From: an uncultured Eggerthellaceae bacterium
GTDB lineage: Bacteria; Actinomycetota; Coriobacteriia; Coriobacteriales; Eggerthellaceae
Direction: 5' to 3'
DNA: 64,000 nt
Assembly: GCA_944321455.1 (NCBI GenBank)
Contig: CALULI010000009.1
Location: 121,523-185,522, forward strand
Positions 44,239 through 52,642 of this stretch are shown here, in pieces. The position numbers and the translations under genes are program-made. Each line of letters starts with the position of its first letter. Position 1 is the first letter of the stretch. Below the pieces are notes generated by a model. It ran no database searches. It was not told the origin of the DNA and saw only the letters and a list, made by a program, of their open reading frames with translations.

Positions 44239-44289
44239 GGTTTGACGTGAAAGGCGAAGCTTTGGCTCGGCTTTGATTGTGCGCTGTTC

Positions 44290-45075
44290 TTAGCGTCCTT
44301 CCCAGCGAGGTTCGCGTTTTTCAGCAAACGCGACTTCGCCTTCGTGGGCGTCGTGTGTTTTCTTGATGGCAACATCTAAGTCCATCATCATATCCCAGCC
44401 ATCAGAGTCGCTCATGATGCTTTTATCCATGCATTCATAGATGGCGCGCTTGGTTGCCTTGATTGCCAAGGGGCCGTTGCAGGTAATGCGCTTAGCTAAG
44501 GCAAGGGCTTCATCAAGAACACGACCAGGCTCAGCCAAAGCGTTTACTAAGCCCCAGTCATAAGCGGTTTGAGCGCTGATGGGATCGCCTGTGAGCATGA
44601 GCTCCATGGCGCGTTTAATAGGAAGGGCACGGCCCGCACGTAGCAAGGCACCGCCACCTGTTGCCAACAATGCACGCTTTATTTCGGGGAATGAAATAGC
44701 GCCGTCAGAGGTAATGACGCACAAATCAGCCGCCAGTGCCATTTCGGCGCCGCCACCTAATGCGCGTCCATTGACAGCGGCAATAATAGGTTTAGGGCAG
44801 AAGTGACGCGTGATTCCACCAAATCCCCAATCAGAATAGTTTTCAGGTGCGTGATAGGTGCCTTCGGCAAGTTCTTTTAAGTCAGATCCTGCGCAGAATA
44901 CATCCCCTGCATTGGTAAGAATAGCCACAATAAGGTGGTCTTGCTGCTCGAAGTAGTCAATGGCTTCGCATAATTCTTGCCAAAGCTGGGAATTGAGCGC
45001 ATTTTTCTTTTCGGGACGATTGATGGTAATGATAAAAACATTGCCTCGCTCTTCAAGAATGGTGTGTTGGTTCAT
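44290..45075 (-). CDS. Enoyl-CoA hydratase/isomerase (crotonase) family protein
   Basis: A 261-residue crotonase-fold acyl-CoA enzyme. The oxyanion-hole segment CAGSDLKEL (near residue 61) and both acid/base glutamates in the hydratase positions, E111 (GGGAEMALAADL) and E131 (SFPEIKRAL), are present, favouring a hydratase. It resembles carnitinyl-CoA dehydratase CaiD in overall pattern. The physiological acyl-CoA is unknown. The start is ATG 45075 with AGGAGAGG upstream. It is divergent from the MaoC-type hydratase gene; a CoA-transferase of the CaiB type lies 4 kb away. Confidence 0.88.
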   Translation of the reverse strand: MNQHTILEERGNVFIITINRPEKKNALNSQLWQELCEAIDYFEQQDHLIVAILTNAGDVFCAGSDLKELAEGTYHAPENYSDWGFGGITRHFCPKPIIAAVNGRALGGGAEMALAADLCVITSDGAISFPEIKRALLATGGGALLRAGRALPIKRAMELMLTGDPISAQTAYDWGLVNALAEPGRVLDEALALAKRITCNGPLAIKATKRAIYECMDKSIMSDSDGWDMMMDLDVAIKKTHDAHEGEVAFAEKREPRWEGR

Positions 45076-45245
45076 AGCGCGACCTCTCCTTGTTTTGTTG
45101 TCTTGTAGAACGGTTTTGTTTTAAGGTTAACAAGAAACGCTATTCTGCGTAATAGGAGATGCCTAATTTAGCGCAGGGGTGTGCTAATTTGTATGGAGGT
45201 ACTCCATATTTGTGCGCAGACACTACATCAGGGGAAGGACAAGAC

Positions 45246-45683
45246 ATGGGTTGCGTTGAGGTTCCTTTAAAGGTAGGAGATTCGCAGGTATTTACGAAGA
45301 CTATTTCAGAATCGGATGTTTATATGTTTGCTGGCATTACAGGAGACTTTAGTCCGTTTCATACCAACGCCGAATACATGAAGAAGACCGAATACGGGCA
45401 GCGTCTCGTTCATGGCGTGCTGACGTTTGCTCTATCCAGTACCGCATCAACCCTGATCCATCAGGCCTATGACGAAGAATATCCTGTTGTTTCCTATGGC
45501 TATGATCACGTTCGTTTTACGGGTCCTGTCTTTATGGGTGACACCATTACCTGCTTATATGTTATCGACTCGATTGATTACGAAACAGGCAAGACGGTTG
45601 CTAAGGTGACTATCACCAACCAGCATGGTGACGTTGTGTGCGTGTGTGATCATATTCTGAAGTATCAGTCCTTTGTGGATTAA
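45246..45683 (+). CDS. MaoC-like (R)-specific hydratase
   Basis: This hot-dog-fold protein of 145 residues has the hydratase-2 motif GDFSPFHTN: catalytic D34 and H39. It adds water to trans-2-enoyl-CoA or related thioesters. The start is ATG 45246 with AAGGACA upstream; a longer in-frame ORF from 45159 adds 29 unrelated residues. It is divergent from the crotonase gene, and a TrmH-like methyltransferase follows after 27 bases. Its substrate is not known. Confidence 0.85.
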   Translation: MGCVEVPLKVGDSQVFTKTISESDVYMFAGITGDFSPFHTNAEYMKKTEYGQRLVHGVLTFALSSTASTLIHQAYDEEYPVVSYGYDHVRFTGPVFMGDTITCLYVIDSIDYETGKTVAKVTITNQHGDVVCVCDHILKYQSFVD

Positions 45684-45710
45684 AAACGAAAACGCCAAGC
45701 ACGACCCACG

Positions 45711-46538
45711 ATGATACAGTCTCTGACAACATTAGAAGATAGTCGCCTTGATGCGTATGTGCGCCTGACGGATCTTCAATTGCGCAATCGTCTTGAACCA
45801 GAAAAAGGCATCTTTATTGCCGAATCTGACAAGGTGATTAATCGCGCGCTTGACGCAGGCTATGAACCGTGCTCGCTTCTTATTCCTGATCATAAGCAGA
45901 TACGCATGCAGCCCTTGATCGATCGTGTTGAGGGGCTTTCGGCAGACGTTCCTGTATTTGTTGCTCCTGCTGAGGAGCTTGAAACACTGGTGGGGTATGA
46001 GCTTACGCGAGGTGTTCTTTGTGCCATGAAGCGCAAGCCCCTACCTTCAGCAAAAACGCTTCTGGAATCATCGCGGCGCGTTGCGATTTTAGAAAATATC
46101 ACCAATCACACCAACGTGGGTGCTATCTTTCGCAGTGCTGCGGCGTTGGGTGTTGATGCGCTGTTGATAACGCCTGGCTGTTGTGATCCGCTCTATCGTC
46201 GTGCTATCCGTGTGTCTATGGGAACGGTGTTTCAGGTTCCTTGGACTAGAATTTGCACAACGGTTCATGAGTGGCCTGATAAAGGTATTGCCCTTCTTCA
46301 CGAAGCAGGCTTTTCGGTGGTGTCTATGGCGCTGAGCGATGATGCTGTTTCATTGCGTGATCTTTCTGATCATCCCGCTGATCGAATTGCGCTTCTCTTA
46401 GGAACCGAAGGCGATGGTCTTTTACCACAGACCATTTCTCTGAGTGATGCGGTTGTCAAAATACCGATGAAACACGGTGTAGATTCTTTGAATGTTGCTG
46501 CCGCGAGTGCCGTTGCTTTTTGGGAGCTTTGTCGGTAG
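45711..46538 (+). CDS. TrmH/SpoU-family RNA 2'-O-methyltransferase
   Basis: This 275-residue SPOUT methyltransferase has an N-terminal L30e-like RNA-binding domain (to about 110) and a knotted catalytic domain with NITNHTNVGAIFRSAAALG, LLLGTEGDGL and VKIPMKHGVDSLNVAAASA. The conserved asparagine, arginine and glutamate are in place. It modifies rRNA or tRNA ribose; the exact site is not determinable. The end overlaps the reading frame of the next gene's early in-frame codons, and translation of the exporter probably begins just after. Confidence 0.9.
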   Translation: MIQSLTTLEDSRLDAYVRLTDLQLRNRLEPEKGIFIAESDKVINRALDAGYEPCSLLIPDHKQIRMQPLIDRVEGLSADVPVFVAPAEELETLVGYELTRGVLCAMKRKPLPSAKTLLESSRRVAILENITNHTNVGAIFRSAAALGVDALLITPGCCDPLYRRAIRVSMGTVFQVPWTRICTTVHEWPDKGIALLHEAGFSVVSMALSDDAVSLRDLSDHPADRIALLLGTEGDGLLPQTISLSDAVVKIPMKHGVDSLNVAAASAVAFWELCR

Positions 46539-46555
46539 TGCTACAATCCTCGTTC

Positions 46556-47416
46556 ATGGATTTGGTTATTCACATATTTGAAGATGCCCTGATAGACACG
46601 CTGCGCCTGATTCCGTTTCTTTTTGTGACGTATCTGGCTATGGAAGCTATCGAACATAAGATGGAAGGTCGTGCAGAGCAGGTTGTTCAGCGTGCTGGCT
46701 TTGCGGGACCTGTTGTTGGTGCTTTAGTGGGTGCCTTTCCTCAGTGTGGTTTTTCGGCAGCGGCGGCAACGCTTTATGCGGGACGCGTCATTACGTTGGG
46801 TACGCTTTTTGCTGTTTTTCTTGCTACGTCAGACGAACTGCTGCCTATCCTGATTGCCGAACAAGCTCCTCTTTCTATGATGCTTCAAATTTTGGGTGCA
46901 AAGGTGCTTATTGGCATGGTCATGGGCTTTATTGTCGATGCGTTTATGCGTATAACTGCACGCCATCACAAGCATCTACATATTCATGATCTGTGCGAGC
47001 ATGATCATTGTGATTGTGAAGATGGCATTGTGAAAAGTGCTCTCAAGCACACTGCTCAAGTATCCTTATTTATCTTTTTAATCACGCTGGTTATAGCTGC
47101 TCTTATCGAAGGTATTGGCGAAGATGCTTTGACATCGTTTCTTTCGTCGCAGCCAATGCTATCCGTTGTGGCGTCGGCCATTGTGGGATTAATTCCTAAT
47201 TGCGCGGCAAGTGTTGTTATTACCGAGTTGTATTTGCAAGGCGCTCTTTCGGCTGGGTCTCTGATTAGTGGCTTGCTTGTTTCTGCGGGTGTAGGCTTTT
47301 TGGTTCTCTACCGCACCAATCGTCCTATCAAGTCCACCTTAGGTATTGTGGGAGTCCTGTTGCTTATTGGTATTGCGTGGGGCTTTATTATCGATGCTTG
47401 TGGTATTGTTTTTTAG
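46556..47416 (+). CDS. Putative 10-TM heavy-metal exporter (ArsP_2-like)
   Basis: This 286-residue membrane protein is built from two similar halves. Each half has a short motif at the start of a helix: PQCGFSAAAA in the first and PNCAASVVIT in the second. Between them is a His/Cys-rich cytoplasmic loop (ARHHKHLHIHDLCEHDHCDCED), suggesting metal sensing or binding. The family is annotated as heavy-metal or manganese exporter by similarity; no substrate is proven. ATG 46556 is the likely start, though an in-frame TTG at 46520 exists and neither has a good ribosome site. It lies directly after the TrmH-like gene. Confidence 0.75.
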   Translation: MDLVIHIFEDALIDTLRLIPFLFVTYLAMEAIEHKMEGRAEQVVQRAGFAGPVVGALVGAFPQCGFSAAAATLYAGRVITLGTLFAVFLATSDELLPILIAEQAPLSMMLQILGAKVLIGMVMGFIVDAFMRITARHHKHLHIHDLCEHDHCDCEDGIVKSALKHTAQVSLFIFLITLVIAALIEGIGEDALTSFLSSQPMLSVVASAIVGLIPNCAASVVITELYLQGALSAGSLISGLLVSAGVGFLVLYRTNRPIKSTLGIVGVLLLIGIAWGFIIDACGIVF

Positions 47417-47426
47417 CAAGAATTAT

Positions 47427-47454
47427 TTTTCATTTTCGCCAAATACGTTATAAT
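47427..47454 (+). promoter_or_regulatory. Promoter of tRNA-Gln
   Basis: TATAAT at 47449-47454 with a weak TTTTCA 16 bases upstream (47427-47432). Transcription would begin about 35-40 bases before the mature tRNA. Confidence 0.5.
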
Positions 47455-47498
47455 CACTTGGCTGCTTAGATATGCTTTGGTATCTAAGTTATATGAAT

Positions 47499-47572
47499 TG
47501 GGCCATCGTCCAATGGTAGGACTCTGGTTTTTGGTACCAGCTATGTAGGTTCGAATCCTGCTGGCCCAGCCA
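47499..47572 (+). tRNA. tRNA-Gln, anticodon TTG
   Basis: A cloverleaf with acceptor TGGGCCA/TGGCCCA, a D-arm around ATCGTCCAATGGTAGGAC, an anticodon loop TTTTGGT (anticodon TTG, reads CAA) and a T-arm AGGTTCGAATCCT. The discriminator is G and the CCA end is encoded (47570-47572). It is 74 bases long. Confidence 0.96.
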
Positions 47573-47581
47573 CGAAATGTT

Positions 47582-47611
47582 AAGCCAGGCACGAAAGTGC
47601 TTGGCTTTTTT
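47582..47611 (+). terminator. Terminator of tRNA-Gln
   Basis: An 11-bp stem (AAGCCAGGCAC with GTGCTTGGCTT, one G-T pair) closed by a GAAA tetraloop and followed by T4. Confidence 0.92.
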
Positions 47612-47740
47612 AATAAGAGGCGTCAACACAAGAGGTGTCAACGCGCAAAGAGCTTACGAACGCAATGTCAAAAGCGAAGACGCCAAAGAACAAACAAAGG
47701 TGATAGCACTGCGTCACCTCGGGGTTGATAAGGATGTAAC

Positions 47741-48502
47741 ATGGCTGAATATATCGAAGGAAAACGCCCTGCACTTGAGGCCTTGAAATCAGGGGTGCCT
47801 ATCAAACGCATGTATGTTGCTGATGGTCTTAAGGGTGACAAGGTTGTTAATGATATTGTTCGTCGTGCGCACAAGATGAACATTTCGGTTAAGCAGGTAA
47901 AGCGCACTGATCTTGATGCACGCTCTGAGCGCGGATCACACCAAGGCATCATGTTAGAAACGCTTCCGTATGGATATGTCAGCGCACAAGACATTATTGA
48001 TGCCGCTGAAGCTCATGCTCAAGAACATGATGGCAAGGCACTCATTGTTATCCTTGATCATATTACCGACGCAGGAAACCTGGGTGCTATTGCGCGTTCT
48101 GCTGAAATTGTGGGCGCTTCAGGCATTATCATTCCTAATAAACGTAGCGCACGCGTAACGGCGGCAACGTATAAAAGTTCTGCTGGTGCCATTTCTCATA
48201 TCAAGGTAAGCCAAGTTGCTAACATCGTGCAGTTTATGGAGCGCTTAAAGAAAGAAAACTTTTGGATTGCAGGCGCAACTGAACAAGCAGATGCCTGCAT
48301 CTGGGATGCACCTATGGCAGGTCGTTTAGCTTTAGTTATGGGCAACGAAGGCTCGGGCCTTGCGCGTTTGACGCAGGAGCATTGCGATTTTTTGGTTCGT
48401 CTCCCACAAGCTGGTCAGGTTGGATCGCTCAATGTGGCACAAGCTGCAACGGCATGCATGTATGAGTGGATGCGTCAGTCTTTTTCTGAGTCTCAGAGGT
48501 AA
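47741..48502 (+). CDS. rlmB: 23S rRNA (guanosine-2'-O-)-methyltransferase RlmB-like
   Basis: This 253-residue TrmH-family protein (group 3) starts with the short RNA-binding domain AEYIEGKRPALEALKSG. Its catalytic motifs include DHITDAGNLGAIARSAEIVG, VMGNEGSGLARL and LPQAGQVGSLNVAQAATACMYEW. It methylates G2251 (Escherichia coli numbering) in the peptidyl-transferase P-loop if the name holds. AAGGATG lies before ATG 47741. It overlaps no neighbour but is six bases from the NYN gene. Confidence 0.9.
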   Translation: MAEYIEGKRPALEALKSGVPIKRMYVADGLKGDKVVNDIVRRAHKMNISVKQVKRTDLDARSERGSHQGIMLETLPYGYVSAQDIIDAAEAHAQEHDGKALIVILDHITDAGNLGAIARSAEIVGASGIIIPNKRSARVTAATYKSSAGAISHIKVSQVANIVQFMERLKKENFWIAGATEQADACIWDAPMAGRLALVMGNEGSGLARLTQEHCDFLVRLPQAGQVGSLNVAQAATACMYEWMRQSFSESQR

Positions 48503-48507
48503 AACAG

Positions 48508-49044
48508 ATGGTTTCTCGCAAAAAGATGCTGATTGTTGATGGTTACAACGTGCTGCGCAGTGGATCGCGCTATGTGCACATGCGTAGTGCAGATGACTAC
48601 ACCCACGATCGCTACAATCAGGTTCGCGAAGCGCTTATCAGTGATGTGGCGGCCTTTGCTGGCTCAGAGTATCGTGCGGTTATTGTTTTCGATGCGGCAG
48701 ACAATGAAGAATCGGCAGGTAAGACGGAAAACATCGGGGGAGTTCGCGTGATGTTTTCGCCGTTTGGTTCGTCGGCAGATAAGGTTATTGAAAAACTTGC
48801 CCATGATGCACGTATGCGCAACATTGAGACACTGGTGGTGACCAGTGATGCCACGATTCAGGACACCGTGTTTGGTGGTGGGGTGGATCGCATGAGTGCT
48901 AATGGTTTTAGTCGTGAAATGGATGATCTTCATGAAGATGACGTGCGTGATGCAGCATTTGTGACAGAACATAAATCAACGATCGCTCAGCGCGTTAGTC
49001 CTGCTGTTTTGCAAAAGCTTATTCGTATGCGTGATGGTCGTTAA
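48508..49044 (+). CDS. NYN-domain (YacP/Rae1-like) ribonuclease
   Basis: This 178-residue PIN-like nuclease has MLIVDGYNVLRS at the N-terminus with the first catalytic aspartate, VIVFDAADN with the second, and VVTSDATIQDTV with the third. Bacillus Rae1 of this family cleaves mRNA inside the ribosomal A site. It is six bases downstream of rlmB, the gene order also found in firmicutes (rlmB-yacP), supporting orthology. The next gene is under its own promoter. Confidence 0.88.
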   Translation: MVSRKKMLIVDGYNVLRSGSRYVHMRSADDYTHDRYNQVREALISDVAAFAGSEYRAVIVFDAADNEESAGKTENIGGVRVMFSPFGSSADKVIEKLAHDARMRNIETLVVTSDATIQDTVFGGGVDRMSANGFSREMDDLHEDDVRDAAFVTEHKSTIAQRVSPAVLQKLIRMRDGR

Positions 49045-49129
49045 ATAACGTTGGTGCTTTGGCGTATTTTCATGTTTATAAGATTGACAAAATTAACGTC
49101 CTTTTAGTAGGAAACCCCTCTTCATTCTT

Positions 49130-49135
49130 TATAAT
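49130..49135 (+). promoter_or_regulatory. Candidate -10 element of the CoA-transferase gene
   Basis: TATAAT at 49130-49135, about 100 bases before the ATG. A consensus TTGACA at 49084-49089 is 40 bases upstream, too far to pair with it. Confidence 0.35.
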
Positions 49136-49235
49136 AGAAGGCAAGAATCGAAAGCAGATTCTTGTTTGTTACAGTGTTCCCGCTTTCCACTGATCAAGAA
49201 CACTAAAAAAAGCGGACTGAGGAGGGTAAACAGTT

Positions 49236-50468
49236 ATGAAACCACTCGAGGGAATTAAGGTTGTTGACTTCACCACTTATATGGCAACACCTGCAACAGG
49301 TCGTGTCTTGGGTGAATGGGGCGCAGAAGTCATCAAGATAGAGGCAGCTAAGGGCGATCCTTTGCGTGTAACGCAGGCAGCAGTATTTAACATGCCTATG
49401 TCTGATGATGAAAACTTGGCCTTTGATATGTGCAACCTTAACAAGCGCTTTATCTCTTTGAATTTGAAGAGCGAAACGGGCGCAGAAGTTATGGACAAGC
49501 TGTTGGCTCAGGCAGACGTTTTCCTGACCAACACACGTACGAAGTCTCTGAAGAAATTGGGCTTGGATTGGGAAACGCTTCATGCCAAGTATCCTCGCTT
49601 GATCATGGGCCATGGTCTTGGTTATGGCAAGAAGGGTGCAGAAAAGGATGATCCTGGCTTTGACGTTACCTGCTATATGGCTCGTGGTGGCGTTTATGGC
49701 ACAACGGTAAACCGTGGCGATTCTCCAATGATTCCTACTAATGGCTATGGCGACCTTCAGGCTTCCATGTTCTTGGCTGCTGGTGTTTGCGCTGCAGTTA
49801 TTGGCCGCGAAAAGACAGGTGAGGGCGATTATGTAACGTGTGCTTTGCAGCATGCAGGTGTTTACACGTTGATGACCGGTATGATTTCGGCACAGTATGG
49901 CAATCCTTATCCTAAGAGCCGTCTGGAAGTTATCTGCCCATTCAACAATGTTTATATGACAGGCGACGGCAAGTACTTGGCAATGTGCGACCCTGAATAT
50001 GACCGTGACTACAACAAGATCATGGGTCTTATCGGTCGTGAAGACTTGATTGATGAACCTCGCTTGGTTAACTGCGTCAAGATGAACGAAGCAGGCTTGA
50101 ACCCAGAAGTTGTTGGCATCATGGATGAAGCTTTGGGCAAGATGACAGGCGAAGAAGCCCTGAAGCTGTTTAAGGATGCAGGTATTCCTATCGAACTTTG
50201 CCAGACTCCATTGGATGTTTACGAAGACCAGAACGTTTGGGATAACGATTACTTGGTAAAGATTCACTATCCTGAAGCTGATCGCAATATTCCTACCGTT
50301 CCTATTCAGTTTGAGTCTCAGCCTGCTCCTGAATACACTCCTACCGGCAAGCTTGGCAGCGCCACCGTTGAGGTTATGAAGGATCTTGGCTACACCGATG
50401 AACAGATCGAAGCTGCTTTGGCAGATGGTTCGGTAACGGGTACTACTGATCTTGATGATCTTTGCTAG
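49236..50468 (+). CDS. Class III (CaiB/BaiF-type) CoA-transferase
   Basis: This 410-residue family III CoA-transferase, an interlocked-dimer fold, transfers CoA between carboxylic acids. The catalytic aspartate is D173 in NGYGDLQAS (formyl-CoA transferase Asp169). N-terminal motifs VVDFTTYMATPATGRVLGEWGAEVIKIE and FISLNLKSETG match CaiB. Substrates are not resolved; carnitine, bile-acid or aromatic-acid pathways are possible. Codons are as biased as in ribosomal protein genes, implying high expression and a central role in this organism's fermentation. It has its own leader and terminator and stands alone. Confidence 0.9.
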   Translation: MKPLEGIKVVDFTTYMATPATGRVLGEWGAEVIKIEAAKGDPLRVTQAAVFNMPMSDDENLAFDMCNLNKRFISLNLKSETGAEVMDKLLAQADVFLTNTRTKSLKKLGLDWETLHAKYPRLIMGHGLGYGKKGAEKDDPGFDVTCYMARGGVYGTTVNRGDSPMIPTNGYGDLQASMFLAAGVCAAVIGREKTGEGDYVTCALQHAGVYTLMTGMISAQYGNPYPKSRLEVICPFNNVYMTGDGKYLAMCDPEYDRDYNKIMGLIGREDLIDEPRLVNCVKMNEAGLNPEVVGIMDEALGKMTGEEALKLFKDAGIPIELCQTPLDVYEDQNVWDNDYLVKIHYPEADRNIPTVPIQFESQPAPEYTPTGKLGSATVEVMKDLGYTDEQIEAALADGSVTGTTDLDDLC

Positions 50469-50523
50469 TTTGCTTTATTGAACAAGCACTTCAATAAACA
50501 ATCAGCGAATTGATAGTTCTTTT

Positions 50524-50553
50524 AGGCGGATCTTCTTTGAGGATCCGCCTTTT
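50524..50553 (+). terminator. Terminator of the CoA-transferase gene
   Basis: AGGCGGATC (50524-50532) pairs with GATCCGCCT (50542-50550) across TTCTTTGAG, followed by TTT. Confidence 0.9.
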
Positions 50554-50597
50554 ATATGCACCTTTTGTAAAAATGCCATAAATGACCGTCGAAAATC

Positions 50598-50625
50598 TTG
50601 CGCGCATTGATGAGATTGCTATACT
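50598..50625 (+). promoter_or_regulatory. Promoter of rpsB-tsf
   Basis: TTGCGC (50598-50603), 16-base spacer, TATACT (50620-50625). The 120-base leader starts with a GCTGC/GCAGC hairpin near 50632-50647 and may be the site of ribosomal protein S2 autoregulation. Confidence 0.6.
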
Positions 50626-50753
50626 ACAAAGGCTGCAAAAAGCAGCAAGACGTATTACACATGTGCAGTGGACTCGATTTCTGCTAGTGGCCAGGTGAAA
50701 AAGGCTGCGGAACGGGGAAGAAGCTGTGCAGAGGATTAACGAATGGAGAACGT

Positions 50754-51527
50754 ATGACTAAGGTCAACATCAAGACCCTGCTCGATGCAGGCACCCACTT
50801 CGGCCATCAGACGCGCCGTTGGAATCCTAAGATGAAACCCTACATTTTTGGTAGCCGCGGTGATATTTATATCATCGACCTCAAGCAGACCCTCTTTGGT
50901 TTGGACGCTGCTTACACCGCTATTTCTCGCATTGCTGAAAAGGGCGGCACGGTTCTTTTCGTTGGCACCAAGAAGCAGGCTCAGGAATCCATCGCAGAAG
51001 CAGCAAATCGCTGCGGCATGCCTTACGTAAACGCTCGTTGGTTGGGCGGCATGCTTACCAACTTCGTCACCATTCGCTCCCGTGTTCAGCGCATGGAAGA
51101 GCTTGAAGCTATGGAGACGGACGGCCGCATGGAAGCTCTGCCTAAGAAAGAGCAGATCCTTCTTCGCAAGGAACTTGCTAAGCTGCAGACCAACCTCAAT
51201 GGTATCCGCAATATGAAGAAGGTTCCTGACGCAGTATTTATCATTGACACCAACCGTGAACAGATTGCTATTCACGAAGCTCGTCGCCTGAACATCCCTG
51301 TTATTGGCACGCTTGACACCAACTGCGATCCTGATGATGTCGATTATGGCATTCCTGCTAACGACGATGCTATTCGTTCCGTTAGCCTGCTTGCTGACTT
51401 CATCGCTGATGCAGTTATTGCTGGTACGGGCGCTGAGGTTACCCTCGAAGAAATGACCGAGGAAGCTGCTGAGGGCGAAGCAGTAGAGGCTGCTGCAGAA
51501 GAAGCAACCGAAGAAGCTGCTGAATAG
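50754..51527 (+). CDS. rpsB: 30S ribosomal protein S2
   Basis: Structural protein of the small subunit needed for S1 docking and mRNA binding. The family signatures are [19 protein letters not shown] near the N-terminus and [28 protein letters not shown], here cut to its core [12 protein letters not shown]. The C-terminal tail (about 226-257) is an acidic Glu/Ala repeat that is longer than in Escherichia coli. GAACG-type spacing precedes ATG 50754. It is followed by tsf after 76 bases, the universal order. Confidence 0.97.
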   Translation: MTKVNIKTLLDAGTHFGHQTRRWNPKMKPYIFGSRGDIYIIDLKQTLFGLDAAYTAISRIAEKGGTVLFVGTKKQAQESIAEAANRCGMPYVNARWLGGMLTNFVTIRSRVQRMEELEAMETDGRMEALPKKEQILLRKELAKLQTNLNGIRNMKKVPDAVFIIDTNREQIAIHEARRLNIPVIGTLDTNCDPDDVDYGIPANDDAIRSVSLLADFIADAVIAGTGAEVTLEEMTEEAAEGEAVEAAAEEATEEAAE

Positions 51528-51603
51528 TTACTACCATTTTGCAAGAAAGGGAAGGTGTGCTTGAGTAAGCCGCCTTTCCCCATCCATTACGAAAGGAAAC
51601 ACC

Positions 51604-52476
51604 ATGGCAGAAATTACTGCTGCTCTTGTCAAAGAGCTTCGCGACATGACTGGCGCTGGCATGATGGAATGCAAAAAGGCGCTTGTTGAAGCTGAAGGTG
51701 AAATTGAAAAGGCTGTTGACGTTCTGCGCACCGCAGGTTTGGCATCAGTAGCTAAGAAGGCTGGTCGTGCTACGAATGAGGGTACGGTTATGGCTCTCGT
51801 TGCTGATTGCGGCATGTCTGGCGCTCTTGTAGAGCTCAACTGCGAAACTGACTTCGTAGGCATGAACGAAAAGTTCAAGGCTTATGCAGAAAAGATTGCT
51901 CAGGCAGTTTTGGCTAACAAGCCTGCTGACCTTGATGCACTCAAGGCAAGCGAAATTGACGGTGAGACGGTTGACGCTGTTGTAACTGACGCAATCCACA
52001 CGCTTGGTGAAAACATCCAGCTTTCCCGCTTCGCTTATGCTACCCAGCCTGAAGGTGCCGTAACCAGCTACATCCATGGCGGCGGCAAGATTGGCGTTTT
52101 GGTTGAGTTCAAGCTTGGTGACACCTCTTTCGCAACCAACGACGAATTCAAGCGCTATGGTCGCGACATTGCAATGCAGGTTGCAGCTGCAAACCCTGTT
52201 TCTGCTACGCGCGAATCCGTTGATCCTGCAACGGTTGAGCATGAAATGAACATCTACAAGGCTCAGGCTGCTGAATCTGGCAAACCTGAAAACATTCAGG
52301 AAAAGATTGCTACGGGCCGTATGGAGAAGTTCTACAAGGAAAACTGCCTGACTGAACAGCCATTCGTTAAGGATCCTGATCAGTCCGTAACGCAGTACAC
52401 CGCACAGGTTGCAAAATCTTTGGGCACCACCATTGAGATTGTTGACTTCAAGCGCTTCATGCTTGGCGAAGAATAG
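51604..52476 (+). CDS. tsf: Elongation factor Ts
   Basis: Guanine-nucleotide exchange factor for EF-Tu. The N-terminal UBA-like domain carries the signature LRDMTGAGMMECKKAL. The core domain begins with NEGTVM and contains ELNCETDFVGMNEKF. Length (290 residues) is normal. GAAAGGAAA lies before ATG 51604. Codons are strongly biased. A good terminator follows at 52523. Confidence 0.97.
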   Translation: MAEITAALVKELRDMTGAGMMECKKALVEAEGEIEKAVDVLRTAGLASVAKKAGRATNEGTVMALVADCGMSGALVELNCETDFVGMNEKFKAYAEKIAQAVLANKPADLDALKASEIDGETVDAVVTDAIHTLGENIQLSRFAYATQPEGAVTSYIHGGGKIGVLVEFKLGDTSFATNDEFKRYGRDIAMQVAAANPVSATRESVDPATVEHEMNIYKAQAAESGKPENIQEKIATGRMEKFYKENCLTEQPFVKDPDQSVTQYTAQVAKSLGTTIEIVDFKRFMLGEE

Positions 52477-52522
52477 TCCTGCGCATACGGTATACCTACG
52501 CGCATAATTTATAACTATTTTG

Positions 52523-52559
52523 AAACCCCCTCGACGAAGATTCGTTTGAGGGGGTTTCT
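52523..52559 (+). terminator. Terminator of rpsB-tsf
   Basis: AAACCCCCTC (52523-52532) pairs with GAGGGGGTTT (52548-52557), with an inner CGAA/TTCG stem; the T-run is short (TTTCTCTG). Confidence 0.85.
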
Positions 52560-52642
52560 CTGTCATAATAGAAGGCAATACATGTACAGATGAGAGGTGT
52601 TCGTCTGTGTTGTTGAGTGAAGACTGAAAAGGAATACGGGGA

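Noticed and set aside
49203..50267. A 354-codon ORF on the minus strand across the CoA-transferase gene
   Set aside because: It is the antisense of a conserved, codon-biased gene and has no family motifs or ribosome site.
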